Shown in pieces: positions 10,147 through 20,278 of a stretch of DNA of 52,667 nucleotides (positions are counted from its first letter, which is position 1; every line of letters begins with the position of its first letter). Below the pieces are notes generated by a model, which saw only the letters and a list, made by a program, of their open reading frames with translations, was not told the origin of the DNA and searched no databases. The position numbers and the translations under genes are program-made. Origin of the DNA: Photorhabdus australis DSM 17609 (GTDB lineage: Bacteria; Pseudomonadota; Gammaproteobacteria; Enterobacterales; Enterobacteriaceae); assembly GCF_000711895.1 (NCBI RefSeq), contig NZ_JONO01000038.1, forward strand, positions 1 through 52,667, read 5' to 3'.

Positions 10147-11392
10147 ACTTTACTCAGAAAATATTTATAAAAGCTGACTATCAGTATCCTAACGACACGG
10201 ATAACGATTTCTTTATCCTAGTTCAATGAATTGACAGTTAATCGGAAACCTTTTTTGCTAACTTACTCGCCTTTTCAGTAACGATCCCAAGCATTGAGCC
10301 CCCAAATCCGCATCTGTGGAAACCGACACTCACAATTCCTACCCCAAAAGGCATGATAAAAAACAGGATTATATGGGGCATGAGCAATAATTGAAGAACT
10401 AATTATTTATACCCGTCATCTTTCAAGTTGCCTCTTTGTTGGCTGCGCTCACTCACCCCGGTCACATAGTTATCTATGCTCCCGGGAATTCGCTCCCTTG
10501 CCGTCGCAATGCATCTTGAAATCCATTGGGTATATGTAGTTATTATTGTTTAATTCCGTTAATGTCATGTTATCCCTTAATACTGGAACAGGCTAAATCA
10601 GGAGTTTTCTCCTTCAAAGTACGAATATTAAGCTCATTAGTATGATCAACTTTTACTATACAATTTACAAAAAAACAGCTCTTTTATTTACTGCAAAAAA
10701 TTTACTAAATAAATACCGTTATTATAAACCAAGGAATAAATATTTATATTTTTAAAAAATACTTTCTATAAAAAAACATATTTTATTTTCACAACAACCA
10801 AATATAATTATAAGAATACCCATCTTATTTGTTAATTTTAACCATTATGTAAACAATTAAAACTTTAATTAAATACAAATCAAAAAACAATAAAAGACTT
10901 TTCTCAATAACATGAGGTAAATAGGATGAAATTCTCTCTATCTTTAAACACATCATAAATAAAAATAAAAACCAACTTATTGTTTTAGTTGTAATTTTTA
11001 AGAAAATCATTTAAACGGATTATATTCAAAATCCTAATATCAATAAAAAGAAAAAATATTTAACCTATATAAACAAGAAAACAAAAATAATATTTTCACA
11101 TTTAATTGACAAAATAATAATAATTAACAACATTTAGTTTCATACATTAGACATATAAAAATCATAAATAATTTTGTTTAAAATCAATAGTAATGTAGAA
11201 AAACATTTAATAAAACTCATGAATTAAACTGTTTTTTCAACAATCAATCCCATTAACTTGTGTATTTTTAATTAAGACTATTCAATAAAAAACACAACAT
11301 AAATTTAACAATATGAGTATTATGGCGTCCGGTTGTGCCTTGATGTATTTAATTATTTTTCAATAAAGCAAGAACCATTAATGGAGAAATAT
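10147..11392. other. Long AT-rich intergenic region upstream of xaxA
   Basis: About 1.25 kb between the divergent men operon and xaxA. The first 260 bases should carry the menD promoter. A full ERIC lies at 10408-10534. From about 10650 to 11380 the sequence is extremely AT-rich (runs of A and T, few codons worth reading), typical of a silenced, H-NS-bound region upstream of a virulence gene. A 61-codon minus-strand frame at 10825-11010 looks like chance. Confidence 0.6.
10408..10534 (-). repeat. ERIC element, full 127 bp
   Basis: Complete enterobacterial repetitive intergenic consensus-like element from TATACCCGTC to TTGGGTATA. The core CTCACTCACCCCGGTCACAT and TGCTCCCGGGAATTC corresponds to the ERIC core when read on the minus strand. 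It has imperfect terminal inverted repeats and can fold into a long hairpin. It lies upstream of menD and of xaxA. Confidence 0.9.
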
Positions 11393-12607
11393 ATGTTATT
11401 AGCTCAACTTCCAGCGGAAAAAACACTAAACGAAACAGATATTCCCTCGGCTACCTTGCAATTACTGACTGGTAAACAAGACGGTGTTGCACGCCCCGGA
11501 GGAATATTTACCAAAGAAGACCTGATTAATATTAAACTGTATGTTAAGAAAGGGCTATCACTACCTTTTAATCTTGAGGAAGTGAAAAGCTATCTTGGCT
11601 ACCAAAAAGTCAATATCGCTGGACTGGAACCAGAGGATATTCACGCCTTGTTTGAAGAAATCCGTATCCATTCACTTAGCTGGAGTGAAGTAGAAAAAGA
11701 TGTTCTGCAACAGAGCATAGATCTGGAAGTTGTTGGTAAACAAATCACCGAAACCGGAGATAATATACTCAGCATCATCAATGAAATGCCAATTATTGAA
11801 CGCATCAAGAGAAAGTTAGGCGATATCTCAAAGAGACAACTTGCCGAGATAACCTATACCCACGAAGACAGAGAAGTATCGTATGCACTGGTAGAAATCC
11901 TCGATACCATGAAGAGCGATATTGAAAAACAGCGGCAGAAAACCGAAAAAGTCAAAAACGAAGTATCCGATTTCAAATTAAAACTTATCGGCGGAAGACT
12001 GACAAACGGCAGTATTGCTATGGGCTTACAACCACAAGTTGAAAGTAAAAGAAAGCTGATGAAAGAAAATAAAATGTCGGTCAACATTGAAGATCTAGAC
12101 GAAAAAATCATCGAGAAAAAAGCAGAAATCGACCAACTCAAGCAAGATTACAACAAATTTGTGGGTCTGGCTTTTTCCGGTATCGCCGGAGGACTTATAG
12201 GTCTCGCAATTACTGGTGGCATCTTTGGCTCCAAAGCAGAAGAAGTGCGAAAACGGAAAAACATGCTGATCGAAGAAGTACGCAGCCTGGAGGAAAATAT
12301 TAAAGGTAAACGCTCACTGCAAAAATCTATTACTAATTTATCTCTTGATTTTAGTGATATTGATACCCGTTTGTTGGATGCAGAAGTCGCGCTGAACCAC
12401 TTGGATTACATGTGGCAATCTATGCTGACCCAGCTCAATGCTTCTAAAGATAAATTCACCCAAATTAACGATGCACTTAACCTGACCTCTTTTATAACTA
12501 AATTCCAGCAGGTAATTAGCCCCTGGAAAGAGGTGGAAGGTTCCGCGAAACAATTAGTCAGGGTTTTCGATGAAGCGCTGAAAGAATACAAACATCGCTA
12601 TAACTAA
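11393..12607 (+). CDS. xaxA: Xenorhabdolysin-type binary toxin subunit A (XaxA/PaxA)
   Basis: Component A of a two-component alpha-pore-forming cytotoxin; XaxAB of Xenorhabdus kills insect haemocytes and mammalian cells, with A acting as activator and stabiliser of B. The protein is almost wholly helical: long charged heptad-rich stretches (about residues 110-250 and 285-400) flank one hydrophobic glycine-rich segment, FVGLAFSGIAGGLIGLAITGG (about residues 255-275), which fits a membrane-contacting foot. No signal peptide is present, as expected. I chose the ATG at 11393 (404 residues) because GGAG lies six bases upstream; the in-frame ATG at 11381 (408 residues) lacks a good site but cannot be excluded. 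xaxB follows after 42 bases. Recognition rests on fold pattern, size and partner rather than a search. Confidence 0.85.
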   Translation: MLLAQLPAEKTLNETDIPSATLQLLTGKQDGVARPGGIFTKEDLINIKLYVKKGLSLPFNLEEVKSYLGYQKVNIAGLEPEDIHALFEEIRIHSLSWSEVEKDVLQQSIDLEVVGKQITETGDNILSIINEMPIIERIKRKLGDISKRQLAEITYTHEDREVSYALVEILDTMKSDIEKQRQKTEKVKNEVSDFKLKLIGGRLTNGSIAMGLQPQVESKRKLMKENKMSVNIEDLDEKIIEKKAEIDQLKQDYNKFVGLAFSGIAGGLIGLAITGGIFGSKAEEVRKRKNMLIEEVRSLEENIKGKRSLQKSITNLSLDFSDIDTRLLDAEVALNHLDYMWQSMLTQLNASKDKFTQINDALNLTSFITKFQQVISPWKEVEGSAKQLVRVFDEALKEYKHRYN

Positions 12608-12649
12608 TCGATCCTGTATTACTCAAGATTATAAAAAAGGAGTATTAAA

Positions 12650-13711
12650 ATGACTGAAGTCATCACTTTCCCTCAGAAAACTATTACTTATCCAGAAATT
12701 AACGTAAAAACTTTGAGCCAAGCGGTGAAAAACATCTGGCGTTTAGCACACCAGCAAAAATCAGGCATTGAAATCATCCAGGAAAAAATTCTACGGGTGG
12801 GCGTATACAGTCGTGATATTGATGAAGCCGCTCGCGATTCAATACCTCAACTACAAACCGTCCTGAGACAGCTTCCTCCTCAAGACTATTTCCAAACCAT
12901 CATCGAAATTGATACAGCTCTGGAAAACCCTGAACTGGATGATGAGACGCGAAATACCCTGTTGGAAGCCCGCTCAGAGCATATCCGCAGTCTGAACAAA
13001 GATGTCAAAAACGTCATTTCCAACTTACACAAAGAAGCTAACATAATAGCTGACAAAATTACCGATGTTCGTAATGTCGTCATTGTAGAGCGTCTGGAGG
13101 AGAGTCTGAAAGAAGAGCTGGAAAGAAAAGCGGAACTACAAGCCGATATCGCCCAAAAAGAGCAAAATAAGGCTAAATTACTCCCCGATCGCAACAAAAT
13201 CATCGAAAGCCAAGACATTATTCGCCAATATAATCTGGCCGATATGTTTAAGGACTATATTCCCAATGTCAGTGAACTGGACAAACTGAACCTGGATAGC
13301 CCTAAAAAAGAGCTTATCAAGCAGGCGATCAAACAAGGTATCGAAATCGCTAAAAAAATCCTGGGCAATATTTCCACCGGACTGAAGTATATTGAACTAG
13401 CTGATGCCAGAATCAGACTGGACAAACAAATCTCTCAGTTAGACAAAGATTGCGACGATTTAAAAACCCAATTAAAAGATGTAGAACAACGGATTGTCGG
13501 TATAGAAAACGCGCATCAAATCGACAAAGAACGTACTACCTTATTACTCCAAGCAACTAAACTGGAACAAATATGGACTATTTTTGCCAACCAATTGCAG
13601 GAGACAATCGAGGAACAATCCAATCAGCAAAACCTGACTAAACTCATACATGATCAGCTACACTACCTTGACAATCTGGAGTCGCAGTACAACGAGCTTT
13701 TGCTGAAATAA
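12650..13711 (+). CDS. xaxB: Xenorhabdolysin-type binary toxin subunit B (XaxB/PaxB)
   Basis: Pore-forming component of the XaxAB-type binary cytotoxin; in the known structure B supplies the transmembrane helices of the pore. The 353-residue protein (about 40 kDa) is predicted to be all alpha, with a long coiled-coil region at about residues 115-185 (LEESLKEELERKAELQADIAQKEQ is only part of it), an amphipathic middle (about 195-250, KQAIKQGIEIAKKILGNIS) and another coiled coil to the C-terminus. No signal peptide. The ATG at 12650 follows AAAAAGGAG. It forms a two-gene operon with xaxA and is closed by a strong terminator. No transport gene is adjacent, so release may depend on lysis or a distant system. 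Confidence 0.85.
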   Translation: MTEVITFPQKTITYPEINVKTLSQAVKNIWRLAHQQKSGIEIIQEKILRVGVYSRDIDEAARDSIPQLQTVLRQLPPQDYFQTIIEIDTALENPELDDETRNTLLEARSEHIRSLNKDVKNVISNLHKEANIIADKITDVRNVVIVERLEESLKEELERKAELQADIAQKEQNKAKLLPDRNKIIESQDIIRQYNLADMFKDYIPNVSELDKLNLDSPKKELIKQAIKQGIEIAKKILGNISTGLKYIELADARIRLDKQISQLDKDCDDLKTQLKDVEQRIVGIENAHQIDKERTTLLLQATKLEQIWTIFANQLQETIEEQSNQQNLTKLIHDQLHYLDNLESQYNELLLK

Positions 13712-13820
13712 ATACTGTTTGCACCCTGACCTTCATCAAACAATACAAGTAGTTAGTACGATAAGTGAATAACACTCGTTATAAAGTACAGTCCAGGAAA
13801 AAGCGTTATCAATAGCTGCA

Positions 13821-13858
13821 AAAACCCGGTAAGAATAAATCTTACCGGGTTTTCATGT
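13821..13858 (+). terminator. Rho-independent terminator after xaxAB
   Basis: A perfect 14-bp stem (AAAACCCGGTAAGA at 13821-13834, TCTTACCGGGTTTT at 13840-13853) with a five-base loop, the second arm ending in a T-run. It ends the xaxAB transcript and could also act against transcription from the opposite strand. Confidence 0.85.
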
Positions 13859-13877
13859 TTCGAATAATTAGTAACAA

Positions 13878-14007
13878 TATACCTGTCATCTTTCAAGTTG
13901 CTTCTTTGTTGGCTGCACTCACTCACCCCGGTCACATAGTTATCTATACTCCCGGGGATTCGATCCCTTCTTGCCGCCGCGATGCATCTTGAAATCTATT
14001 GGGTATA
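13878..14007 (-). repeat. ERIC element, full (130 bp)
   Basis: Full copy of the same repeat as at 10408, 41835 and 50850, from TATACCTGTC to TTGGGTATA, with three extra bases near the CCCTTCTTGCCG stretch. It ends only nine bases beyond the nuoN stop codon, so it is probably transcribed as the 3' end of the nuo mRNA. Together with the copy at 10408 it brackets xaxAB in the same orientation. Confidence 0.9.
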
Positions 14008-14016
14008 GACTAACGA

Positions 14017-15474
14017 TTAGAGGATAATTTTCGCTTGCTGTATCACATCAATCAGCGGCTGAGGCCAGATACCTAACGCTAATACCAGTAATGCAGAAAC
14101 CAGAACAACCATCCCACCGGCAGTCAATGCCCAGTTCCTCGGTGTATCTCGGTTAAGGGCTTTCGGTGCAGGCAAGTACAAACTAACCATCACCCGCAGA
14201 TAGTAATAAAGACCAATAGCACTACCAACCACCACAGCACCAGTCAGCCACCATAGTTCCGCTTTCACACCCAATACAATCACGTAAAACTTACCAATAA
14301 AGCCAAACGTCATTGGGATACCTGCCAGTGACAACATCATCACCGTCATGACTGCCGACAGAATAGGTTTATGCCAAAACAGGCCACGGTATGAGTAAAG
14401 GGAATCTGCATCAGGCCCTTTATATGGGCTGGACATTAGACTAACGACACCAAATGCACCGATACTGCTAAACAGATAACCTGCCAGATAAATACCTACC
14501 GTTTCTTCTGAAAGCTGGTGATTCTGTACTGCTACCATCGCCACCAACAGATAACCTAAATGAGCAATAGAAGAATAACCAAGCAGACGTTTAATATTCG
14601 TCTGCGTCAGCGCCATCAAGTTACCGAACAGCATGGAAGCAATCGCAATGATAGCTAATACCGTACGCAATGCTTCACTGTCTGCCATTGGTGCTTCAAC
14701 AAACAGACGTATCACTACGGCAAAAATCGCTATCTTACTGGCTGTTGCCAGAAAGGTAGAGACTGGTGCAGGCGCACCTTGATAGACGTCTGGTGTCCAG
14801 AGATGGAAAGGTACCAAAGACAACTTGAAGCCAAGACCAACAACCAACATACCCAAACCAGCCAGTATTAATGGTTGATAGATATAGCTATCAGACAAGC
14901 GATGCCCTAATGCAGCAAAAGAGAGATCTCCTGATTCTGCATACAACAGTGCCATACCAAACAGCATAAAAGAAGAGGCTGCCGCGGACAGTAACATATA
15001 CTTGATAGCCGCTTCCAGCGGACGTCTCTGACGATATGCATAGCCAATCAAACCAAACAGCGGCAAAGTTAATAACTCAATGCCGATGAACAATGATGCC
15101 AGATGGTTTGCACAGGCCAATAGAATACCGCCTACTGTTGCAATCAGCACCAGCAGGTAGAACTCTTCTTTATTATCTGGGTAATTTTCCAACCAGGAAT
15201 AAGCGAAAGTAGACGTTGCCAGGCTCGCAACCAGCACCATACCGATATAGAGCATCGCATAGCTGTCCACATGAACCAGCGGGGTGACATCCATCGCCTC
15301 CTGCTGCCCGACAAAATAGAGGGACAACAGCGCCAGGTTCAAACCTATCACGGTCAGAGTTGTATTAATAAAGTGATCGCGTCGCCACGCAATGGACAGC
15401 ATCACAACCACTACCGTCAATCCGACGATCAACAGCGGTAACAGCGCGATCAGTTGTTGAGGAGTTATTGTCAT
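14017..15474 (-). CDS. nuoN: NADH-quinone oxidoreductase subunit N
   Basis: Membrane-arm antiporter-like subunit of complex I, one of three (L, M, N) thought to pump protons. The 485-residue length equals that of E. coli NuoN. About 14 membrane helices are seen; conserved blocks include the glutamate-bearing [17 protein letters not shown] (about residue 130), [16 protein letters not shown] (about 158), [18 protein letters not shown] (discontinuous-helix Lys region, about 218-235) and [16 protein letters not shown] (about 293). Last gene of the nuo operon, six bases after nuoM. An ERIC lies just downstream. Confidence 0.97.
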   Translation of the reverse strand: MTITPQQLIALLPLLIVGLTVVVVMLSIAWRRDHFINTTLTVIGLNLALLSLYFVGQQEAMDVTPLVHVDSYAMLYIGMVLVASLATSTFAYSWLENYPDNKEEFYLLVLIATVGGILLACANHLASLFIGIELLTLPLFGLIGYAYRQRRPLEAAIKYMLLSAAASSFMLFGMALLYAESGDLSFAALGHRLSDSYIYQPLILAGLGMLVVGLGFKLSLVPFHLWTPDVYQGAPAPVSTFLATASKIAIFAVVIRLFVEAPMADSEALRTVLAIIAIASMLFGNLMALTQTNIKRLLGYSSIAHLGYLLVAMVAVQNHQLSEETVGIYLAGYLFSSIGAFGVVSLMSSPYKGPDADSLYSYRGLFWHKPILSAVMTVMMLSLAGIPMTFGFIGKFYVIVLGVKAELWWLTGAVVVGSAIGLYYYLRVMVSLYLPAPKALNRDTPRNWALTAGGMVVLVSALLVLALGIWPQPLIDVIQQAKIIL

Positions 15475-15480
15475 GGCGAA

Positions 15481-17001
15481 TTACGGCCTTGTAGTTGAAA
15501 TTGAAGCTGAATACCAGGTCTGGACGTTATCCATCGCTGCCGCTGAAGTATCAAGGATAGGTTGTGGGTAGAAACCCATAATCACCAGTAATATCAACAG
15601 CACCATTACAATGGATATTTCTCGCATATCCATCCGTCTTAGTGGTTCATCTGACTTTGGCGTACCGTAATAAGCTCGCTGCATCATATACAGGGCATAG
15701 ACAGAAGCGAAAACCAGACCAAACACAGAAATCGTTATAATTAACGGAAATTCACTAAAACTACCAAACAGGATCATAAATTCACCGACGAAATTACCGG
15801 TTCCCGGCATCCCCAGTGTTGCAACGGCAAAAGACAGCGATAACGCAGGCAAGAACTGCACACGTTTCCACAAGCCACCCATAAGATTCATATCACGGGT
15901 ATGTAAGCGCTCATAAAGCTGACCACACAGAATAAACAGACCTGCGGCTGACAAACCATGAGCAATCATCTGAATAATTGCCCCCTGGTAAGCAAGCTGG
16001 CTGCCAGAATAGATCGCGATTAACACAAACCCCATATGAGAGATACTGGTATAAGCAATCAGGCGTTTGATATCTGTCTGGCTGAATGCCATCCATGCGC
16101 CATAGAAGATCCCAAGCACACCCAACCACATCGCGATGGGAGTGAACTCATGGGAAGCTTCCGGAAATAGCGGCAAACCGAAACGCAATAAGCCATACCC
16201 TGCTGTCTTCAGCAAGATACCTGCCAAGTCAACAGAACCCGCTGTTGGTGCCTGACTGTGCGCATCAGGTAACCACCCATGTAAAGGCACAACGGGCATT
16301 TTTACAGCAAAAGCAATAAAGAAACCTAGCATCAGCAAATACTGAACGGTATGTGACATTGGGGTATTCAGCAGTTTTTCATAGCTGAATGTCCACTCAC
16401 CTGTCCCGTTATAGTGAACTAATACCAACGCCATAATCGCAATTAACATCACCAAGCCACTTGCCTGGGTATAAATGAAAAACTTGGTTGCTGCAGTGAT
16501 ACGGGTCTTACCGCCTGAGCCTCTGTGCCCCCACAGTGCAATCAAGAAGTACATCGGCACCAACATCATTTCCCAGAAGAAGAAGAAGAGGAACATGTCG
16601 ATAGCGAGGAACACCCCCATCACACCACCAAGTATCCACAGCAAGTTCAAGTGGAAAAAGCCCTGATACGGCTGATTTTCCGTCCATGAACAGAGAATAG
16701 CCATCAGCCCCAGTAGCGCAGTCAACACGACCATCAGCAGCGATAAGCCATCCAGAGCAAGGTGAATACTGATACCAAAACGTGGGATCCACGGCATAAA
16801 AAATTCTGATTGCCATTGAGGAATCCCCTGCGGATTAGCCAAGGTATAGCCCCCCTGCAACCACAGTTGCAAAGAGAGCACCAGAGTCAACCCCATCGAG
16901 ATTAACGCTATCCAACGCGGTACACGGGTACCAAAGCGTTCAGCCTGCCAACTCAGCAGACCACCGATGAAGGGCATAAGAATTAGCCAAGGTAATAGCA
17001 T
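15481..17001 (-). CDS. nuoM: NADH-quinone oxidoreductase subunit M
   Basis: Second antiporter-like membrane subunit of complex I. 506 residues (E. coli 509), about 14 helices. Conserved elements: FLFFFFWEMMLVPMYFLIALWG (Glu of the proton channel, about residue 144), KFFIYTQASGLVMLIA, VVPLHGWLPDAHSQAPTAGSVDLAGILLKTAGYGLLRF (about 235-272, containing the key Lys) and TDIKRLIAYTSISHMGFVL (about 307). It lies 20 bases after nuoL and 6 bases before nuoN. Confidence 0.97.
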   Translation of the reverse strand: MLLPWLILMPFIGGLLSWQAERFGTRVPRWIALISMGLTLVLSLQLWLQGGYTLANPQGIPQWQSEFFMPWIPRFGISIHLALDGLSLLMVVLTALLGLMAILCSWTENQPYQGFFHLNLLWILGGVMGVFLAIDMFLFFFFWEMMLVPMYFLIALWGHRGSGGKTRITAATKFFIYTQASGLVMLIAIMALVLVHYNGTGEWTFSYEKLLNTPMSHTVQYLLMLGFFIAFAVKMPVVPLHGWLPDAHSQAPTAGSVDLAGILLKTAGYGLLRFGLPLFPEASHEFTPIAMWLGVLGIFYGAWMAFSQTDIKRLIAYTSISHMGFVLIAIYSGSQLAYQGAIIQMIAHGLSAAGLFILCGQLYERLHTRDMNLMGGLWKRVQFLPALSLSFAVATLGMPGTGNFVGEFMILFGSFSEFPLIITISVFGLVFASVYALYMMQRAYYGTPKSDEPLRRMDMREISIVMVLLILLVIMGFYPQPILDTSAAAMDNVQTWYSASISTTRP

Positions 17002-17021
17002 GGCGCAATGTGTCCCTTAAA

Positions 17022-18869
17022 TTAAACCAGTAGCAGCAGAGCTAAAACCAGCACTGCACCCAACCCCATAGAGGCAACGTACCAACGGACCTGTCCGTTT
17101 TCACTCAGGCTAAGACCTTTGTTACTCCAACGTGATAACACCGCAGGAATATTCATTAGTGAATTTAGCGGATCGTTTCGCAATAAATGTGTAATGTTCT
17201 TGAACGGCTTAACAAATACCCAGTCATACAAAACATCAAAGCCCCAGGCATTAAACCACCATACCGACAGGAAACGGCCCGGAGAACTTTGTGCCACACC
17301 ATTCACTAATCGACGTTTACCCAGATACAAGGCTACTGCCAGCAAAATACCGGCAACAGCAACCACACCGGAAATCACTTCCAACATCATTTTGCCTGTA
17401 TCACTCGTTACATGGTCTTCCGGCAACACACCTGCCAATGGTGGTACAATCAGCGCCCCCATAAAAGTGGAGAGCACCAGTAATACCAGTAATGGCAGAT
17501 GATGGGTAATACCTTTAACAGGGTGAGCTTTTGTTTTCGCTTCACCGTGGAACACAATGAAAATCATTCGGAAGGTATACAGCGACGTCATAAATGCACC
17601 AGCCAAACCCGCCAACATCAGGTTGATATGACCATGTGACATTGCCCCCCACAGAATTTCATCTTTACTGTAGAAACCCGCCGTGACAATGGGTAGTGCT
17701 GACAACGCCGCGCCACCAACCAAAAAGCAGATATAAACCAGCGGGATAGATTTACGTAACCCACCCATTTTGAAAATATTCTGTTCATGGTGACACGCCA
17801 GAATAACGGAACCAGATGCCAGGAACAGCAGAGCTTTAAAGAATGCGTGAGTCATCAGGTGGAAGATTGCGGCATCCCACGCCTGAACCCCCAACGCCAG
17901 GAACATGTATCCAATCTGGCTCATCGTTGAATAAGCCAATACACGTTTAATGTCTGTCTGCACCAGCGCCGCAAAACCAGCTAACACCAGAGTGATCGCA
18001 CCGATAGTACCAACCAGTTGTAGAATCTCCGGTGCCATCAGGAACAGGCCATGACTGCGAGCAATCAGGTAAACCCCTGCGGTTACCATGGTTGCGGCAT
18101 GAATCAGCGCAGAAACGGGGGTCGGGCCTGCCATTGCATCGGCCAACCAAGTTTGTAATGGTAACTGAGCTGATTTACCTACTGCACCACCCAATAACAT
18201 CAGCGTTGCCCAGGTAATCACAGAAGAACCCGCTTCCAGATGTTGCGGAGCCAAAACCGCTAACTCCCGGAAGTTCAGTGTTCCCAGATTGTCATACAAA
18301 ATAAACATGCCGATAGCCAGGAATACGTCACCCACACGTGTAACGACAAAGGCTTTCATTGCTGCGGCACCATTTGCTGGGTTGGTATAGTAGAAGCCAA
18401 TCAGTAAATAACTGCACAGCCCTACCCCTTCCCAACCGAGATACATCAGCATCAAGTTATCAGCCAGAACCAGTATCACCATGCTGGCGATAAACAGGTT
18501 GGTATAAGCAAAGAAACGAGAATACCCCTCTTCACCGCGCATATACCATGAGGCATACATATGGATCAGGAAACCAACGCCTGTTACCACGCTCAACATG
18601 GTAAGAGACAAACCATCAAGAACCAATGTGAAAGGAATACTGAAATTCCCAACTTCCATCCAGTTCCACAGGTTTTGGCTGTAAACCAGATCACCCGCCA
18701 CATTCTGGCTGTTGAAATCAATAGCAACCCACAAAGTCACCAACGCAGCCAAACCAATAGAACTGACCCCGACGGTGGCTGATGTGTTTTCAGACCAGCG
18801 GCCACGGGAAAATGCCAACAGCAAAAATCCCAACAGTGGCAGCAGAATTGTTAAATAGAGTAAGTTCAT
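17022..18869 (-). CDS. nuoL: NADH-quinone oxidoreductase subunit L
   Basis: Largest antiporter-like subunit of complex I, at the distal end of the membrane arm, with the long lateral C-terminal helix characteristic of NuoL. 615 residues (E. coli 613). Conserved segments: [21 protein letters not shown] (Glu, about residue 144), [18 protein letters not shown] (about 170), [35 protein letters not shown] (about 238-272), [23 protein letters not shown] and [20 protein letters not shown] (about 335). Its ATG overlaps the nuoK stop by four bases. Confidence 0.97.
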   Translation of the reverse strand: MNLLYLTILLPLLGFLLLAFSRGRWSENTSATVGVSSIGLAALVTLWVAIDFNSQNVAGDLVYSQNLWNWMEVGNFSIPFTLVLDGLSLTMLSVVTGVGFLIHMYASWYMRGEEGYSRFFAYTNLFIASMVILVLADNLMLMYLGWEGVGLCSYLLIGFYYTNPANGAAAMKAFVVTRVGDVFLAIGMFILYDNLGTLNFRELAVLAPQHLEAGSSVITWATLMLLGGAVGKSAQLPLQTWLADAMAGPTPVSALIHAATMVTAGVYLIARSHGLFLMAPEILQLVGTIGAITLVLAGFAALVQTDIKRVLAYSTMSQIGYMFLALGVQAWDAAIFHLMTHAFFKALLFLASGSVILACHHEQNIFKMGGLRKSIPLVYICFLVGGAALSALPIVTAGFYSKDEILWGAMSHGHINLMLAGLAGAFMTSLYTFRMIFIVFHGEAKTKAHPVKGITHHLPLLVLLVLSTFMGALIVPPLAGVLPEDHVTSDTGKMMLEVISGVVAVAGILLAVALYLGKRRLVNGVAQSSPGRFLSVWWFNAWGFDVLYDWVFVKPFKNITHLLRNDPLNSLMNIPAVLSRWSNKGLSLSENGQVRWYVASMGLGAVLVLALLLLV

Positions 18870-19168
18870 CCGCGCATCTCACTGACTATATCAATATTCA
18901 GATTCTGGCGACGACGATAGAGCTGTAATAACAGCGCCAGGCCGATACTCGCCTCTGCTGCCGCCAAACTAATGGCCAGAATAAACATCACCTGACCATC
19001 TGGCTGCCCCCAATAGCTGCCTACCACAACAAAAGCCAGCGCCGCAGCATTAATCATCACTTCAAGCCCAATTAACATAAATAACAGATTGCGGCGGATG
19101 ATGAGTCCAGTCAGGCCCAGAACAAATAAAATTGCCGCCAAAATCAGGCCATGTTGAAGAGGTATCAT
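18866..19168 (-). CDS. nuoK: NADH-quinone oxidoreductase subunit K
   Basis: Small three-helix membrane subunit of complex I, related to MnhC/MrpC antiporter subunits. The 100-residue length equals E. coli NuoK. The two conserved membrane glutamates are visible in [13 protein letters not shown] (about residue 36) and [15 protein letters not shown] (about 72), both needed for energy coupling in the family. Four-base overlaps with nuoJ upstream and nuoL downstream indicate tight translational coupling. Confidence 0.97.
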   Translation of the reverse strand: MIPLQHGLILAAILFVLGLTGLIIRRNLLFMLIGLEVMINAAALAFVVVGSYWGQPDGQVMFILAISLAAAEASIGLALLLQLYRRRQNLNIDIVSEMRG

Positions 19169-19710
19169 GGTTGTTCCTCCGAATTCCGGTTGCTGAGCAC
19201 TTCCCCTTGTTTGTGTTCACGACCAATGTGATACGCCACTACCATACCAGCAAGTAATAACAAAGAAGCCAGTTCAACGGCCAGTACATACGGACCAAAC
19301 AAACTAATACCCACTTCTTTAGCGCTGATAACTTCACCCGTGATATTGTCAGCAATATTGCCATGAGAGACATTGATAATGGTGTACACAAGTATGACAA
19401 GCAGCACAGCTGACAAGATGCCCGGACCAATCCAGGTACGCGGCTTCAGCCAGACACGCTCTTGTTCAACAACGGATTTGCCAAGGTTAAGCATCATCAC
19501 CACGAAAACGAACAACACCATAATGGCCCCGGCGTAGACGATAATTTCCAGCGCACCAGCAAAGTAAGCACCCAACGAAAAAAATACCGCTGAAAGTGCC
19601 AGCAGAGAAACAATCAGATACAAAAGCGCATGTACCGGATTGGTGTGTGTAATTACCCTGATAGTTGCCAATATCGCAACCAGTCCAGCGGTATAAAACG
19701 TAAACTCCAT
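19165..19710 (-). CDS. nuoJ: NADH-quinone oxidoreductase subunit J
   Basis: Five-helix membrane subunit of complex I located next to NuoH and NuoK near the quinone chamber. 181 residues (E. coli 184). The conserved third helix, [23 protein letters not shown] (about residues 52-74), contains the pi-bulge Tyr-Ala-Gly segment typical of the family. The C-terminus is hydrophilic ([19 protein letters not shown]). It starts 12 bases after nuoI and overlaps nuoK by four bases. Confidence 0.97.
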   Translation of the reverse strand: MEFTFYTAGLVAILATIRVITHTNPVHALLYLIVSLLALSAVFFSLGAYFAGALEIIVYAGAIMVLFVFVVMMLNLGKSVVEQERVWLKPRTWIGPGILSAVLLVILVYTIINVSHGNIADNITGEVISAKEVGISLFGPYVLAVELASLLLLAGMVVAYHIGREHKQGEVLSNRNSEEQP

Positions 19711-19722
19711 GAATATCGCTCC

Positions 19723-20265
19723 TTACGGCAATAGACTTTTAACGTCGATGGGTTTCGCTTCATTGTCGGCTTCACCTTTTGATTTGCCGTCAATTGCCAT
19801 ACCTGTCTTACGGTAAAAGTTATAATCAGGATATTTACCTGGACCTGAAATTGTCAGGTCATCTTTTTCATACACCAAATCCTGACGCTTAAACTCACCC
19901 ATTTCGAAATCCGGTGTTAATTGGATCGCTGTAGTCGGGCAAGCCTCTTCACACAGACCGCAAAAAATGCAGCGTGAGAAGTTAATACGGAAAAATTCTG
20001 GATACCAGCGGCCATCTTTGTGCTCAGCCTTTTGCAATGAGATACACCCTACCGGGCAAACTGCCGCACAAAGGTTACAAGCAACACAACGCTCTTCACC
20101 GTCCGGATCGCGCGTTAACACAATACGGCCACGATAACGGGGTGGCAAATAAACCGGTTCCTCTGGATACATTTGGGTTTCGCGCTTATGAAAGGCATGC
20201 AGACCAATCATCCAAATACTGCGTACCTGGGTGGCGAAACCAACCACTAACTCTTTCAATGTCAT
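19723..20265 (-). CDS. nuoI: NADH-quinone oxidoreductase subunit I
   Basis: Peripheral-arm subunit carrying the two [4Fe-4S] clusters N6a and N6b that pass electrons towards NuoB. Both ferredoxin motifs are intact: [15 protein letters not shown] (about residues 60-74) and [15 protein letters not shown] (about 99-113). The 180-residue length matches E. coli. The N-terminal amphipathic helix contacts the membrane arm. It lies 13 bases after nuoH. Confidence 0.98.
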   Translation of the reverse strand: MTLKELVVGFATQVRSIWMIGLHAFHKRETQMYPEEPVYLPPRYRGRIVLTRDPDGEERCVACNLCAAVCPVGCISLQKAEHKDGRWYPEFFRINFSRCIFCGLCEEACPTTAIQLTPDFEMGEFKRQDLVYEKDDLTISGPGKYPDYNFYRKTGMAIDGKSKGEADNEAKPIDVKSLLP

Positions 20266-20278
20266 GGTTCTTCCCCCC

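Noticed and set aside
10825-11010. 61-codon minus-strand frame in the AT-rich region upstream of xaxA
   Set aside because: Composition is dominated by Ile, Phe, Leu and Lys as expected of random AT-rich DNA; no ribosome binding site or family resemblance.
13753-13935. 60-codon minus-strand frame over the xaxAB terminator and ERIC
   Set aside because: Built from a hairpin and a repeat element; not a plausible gene.
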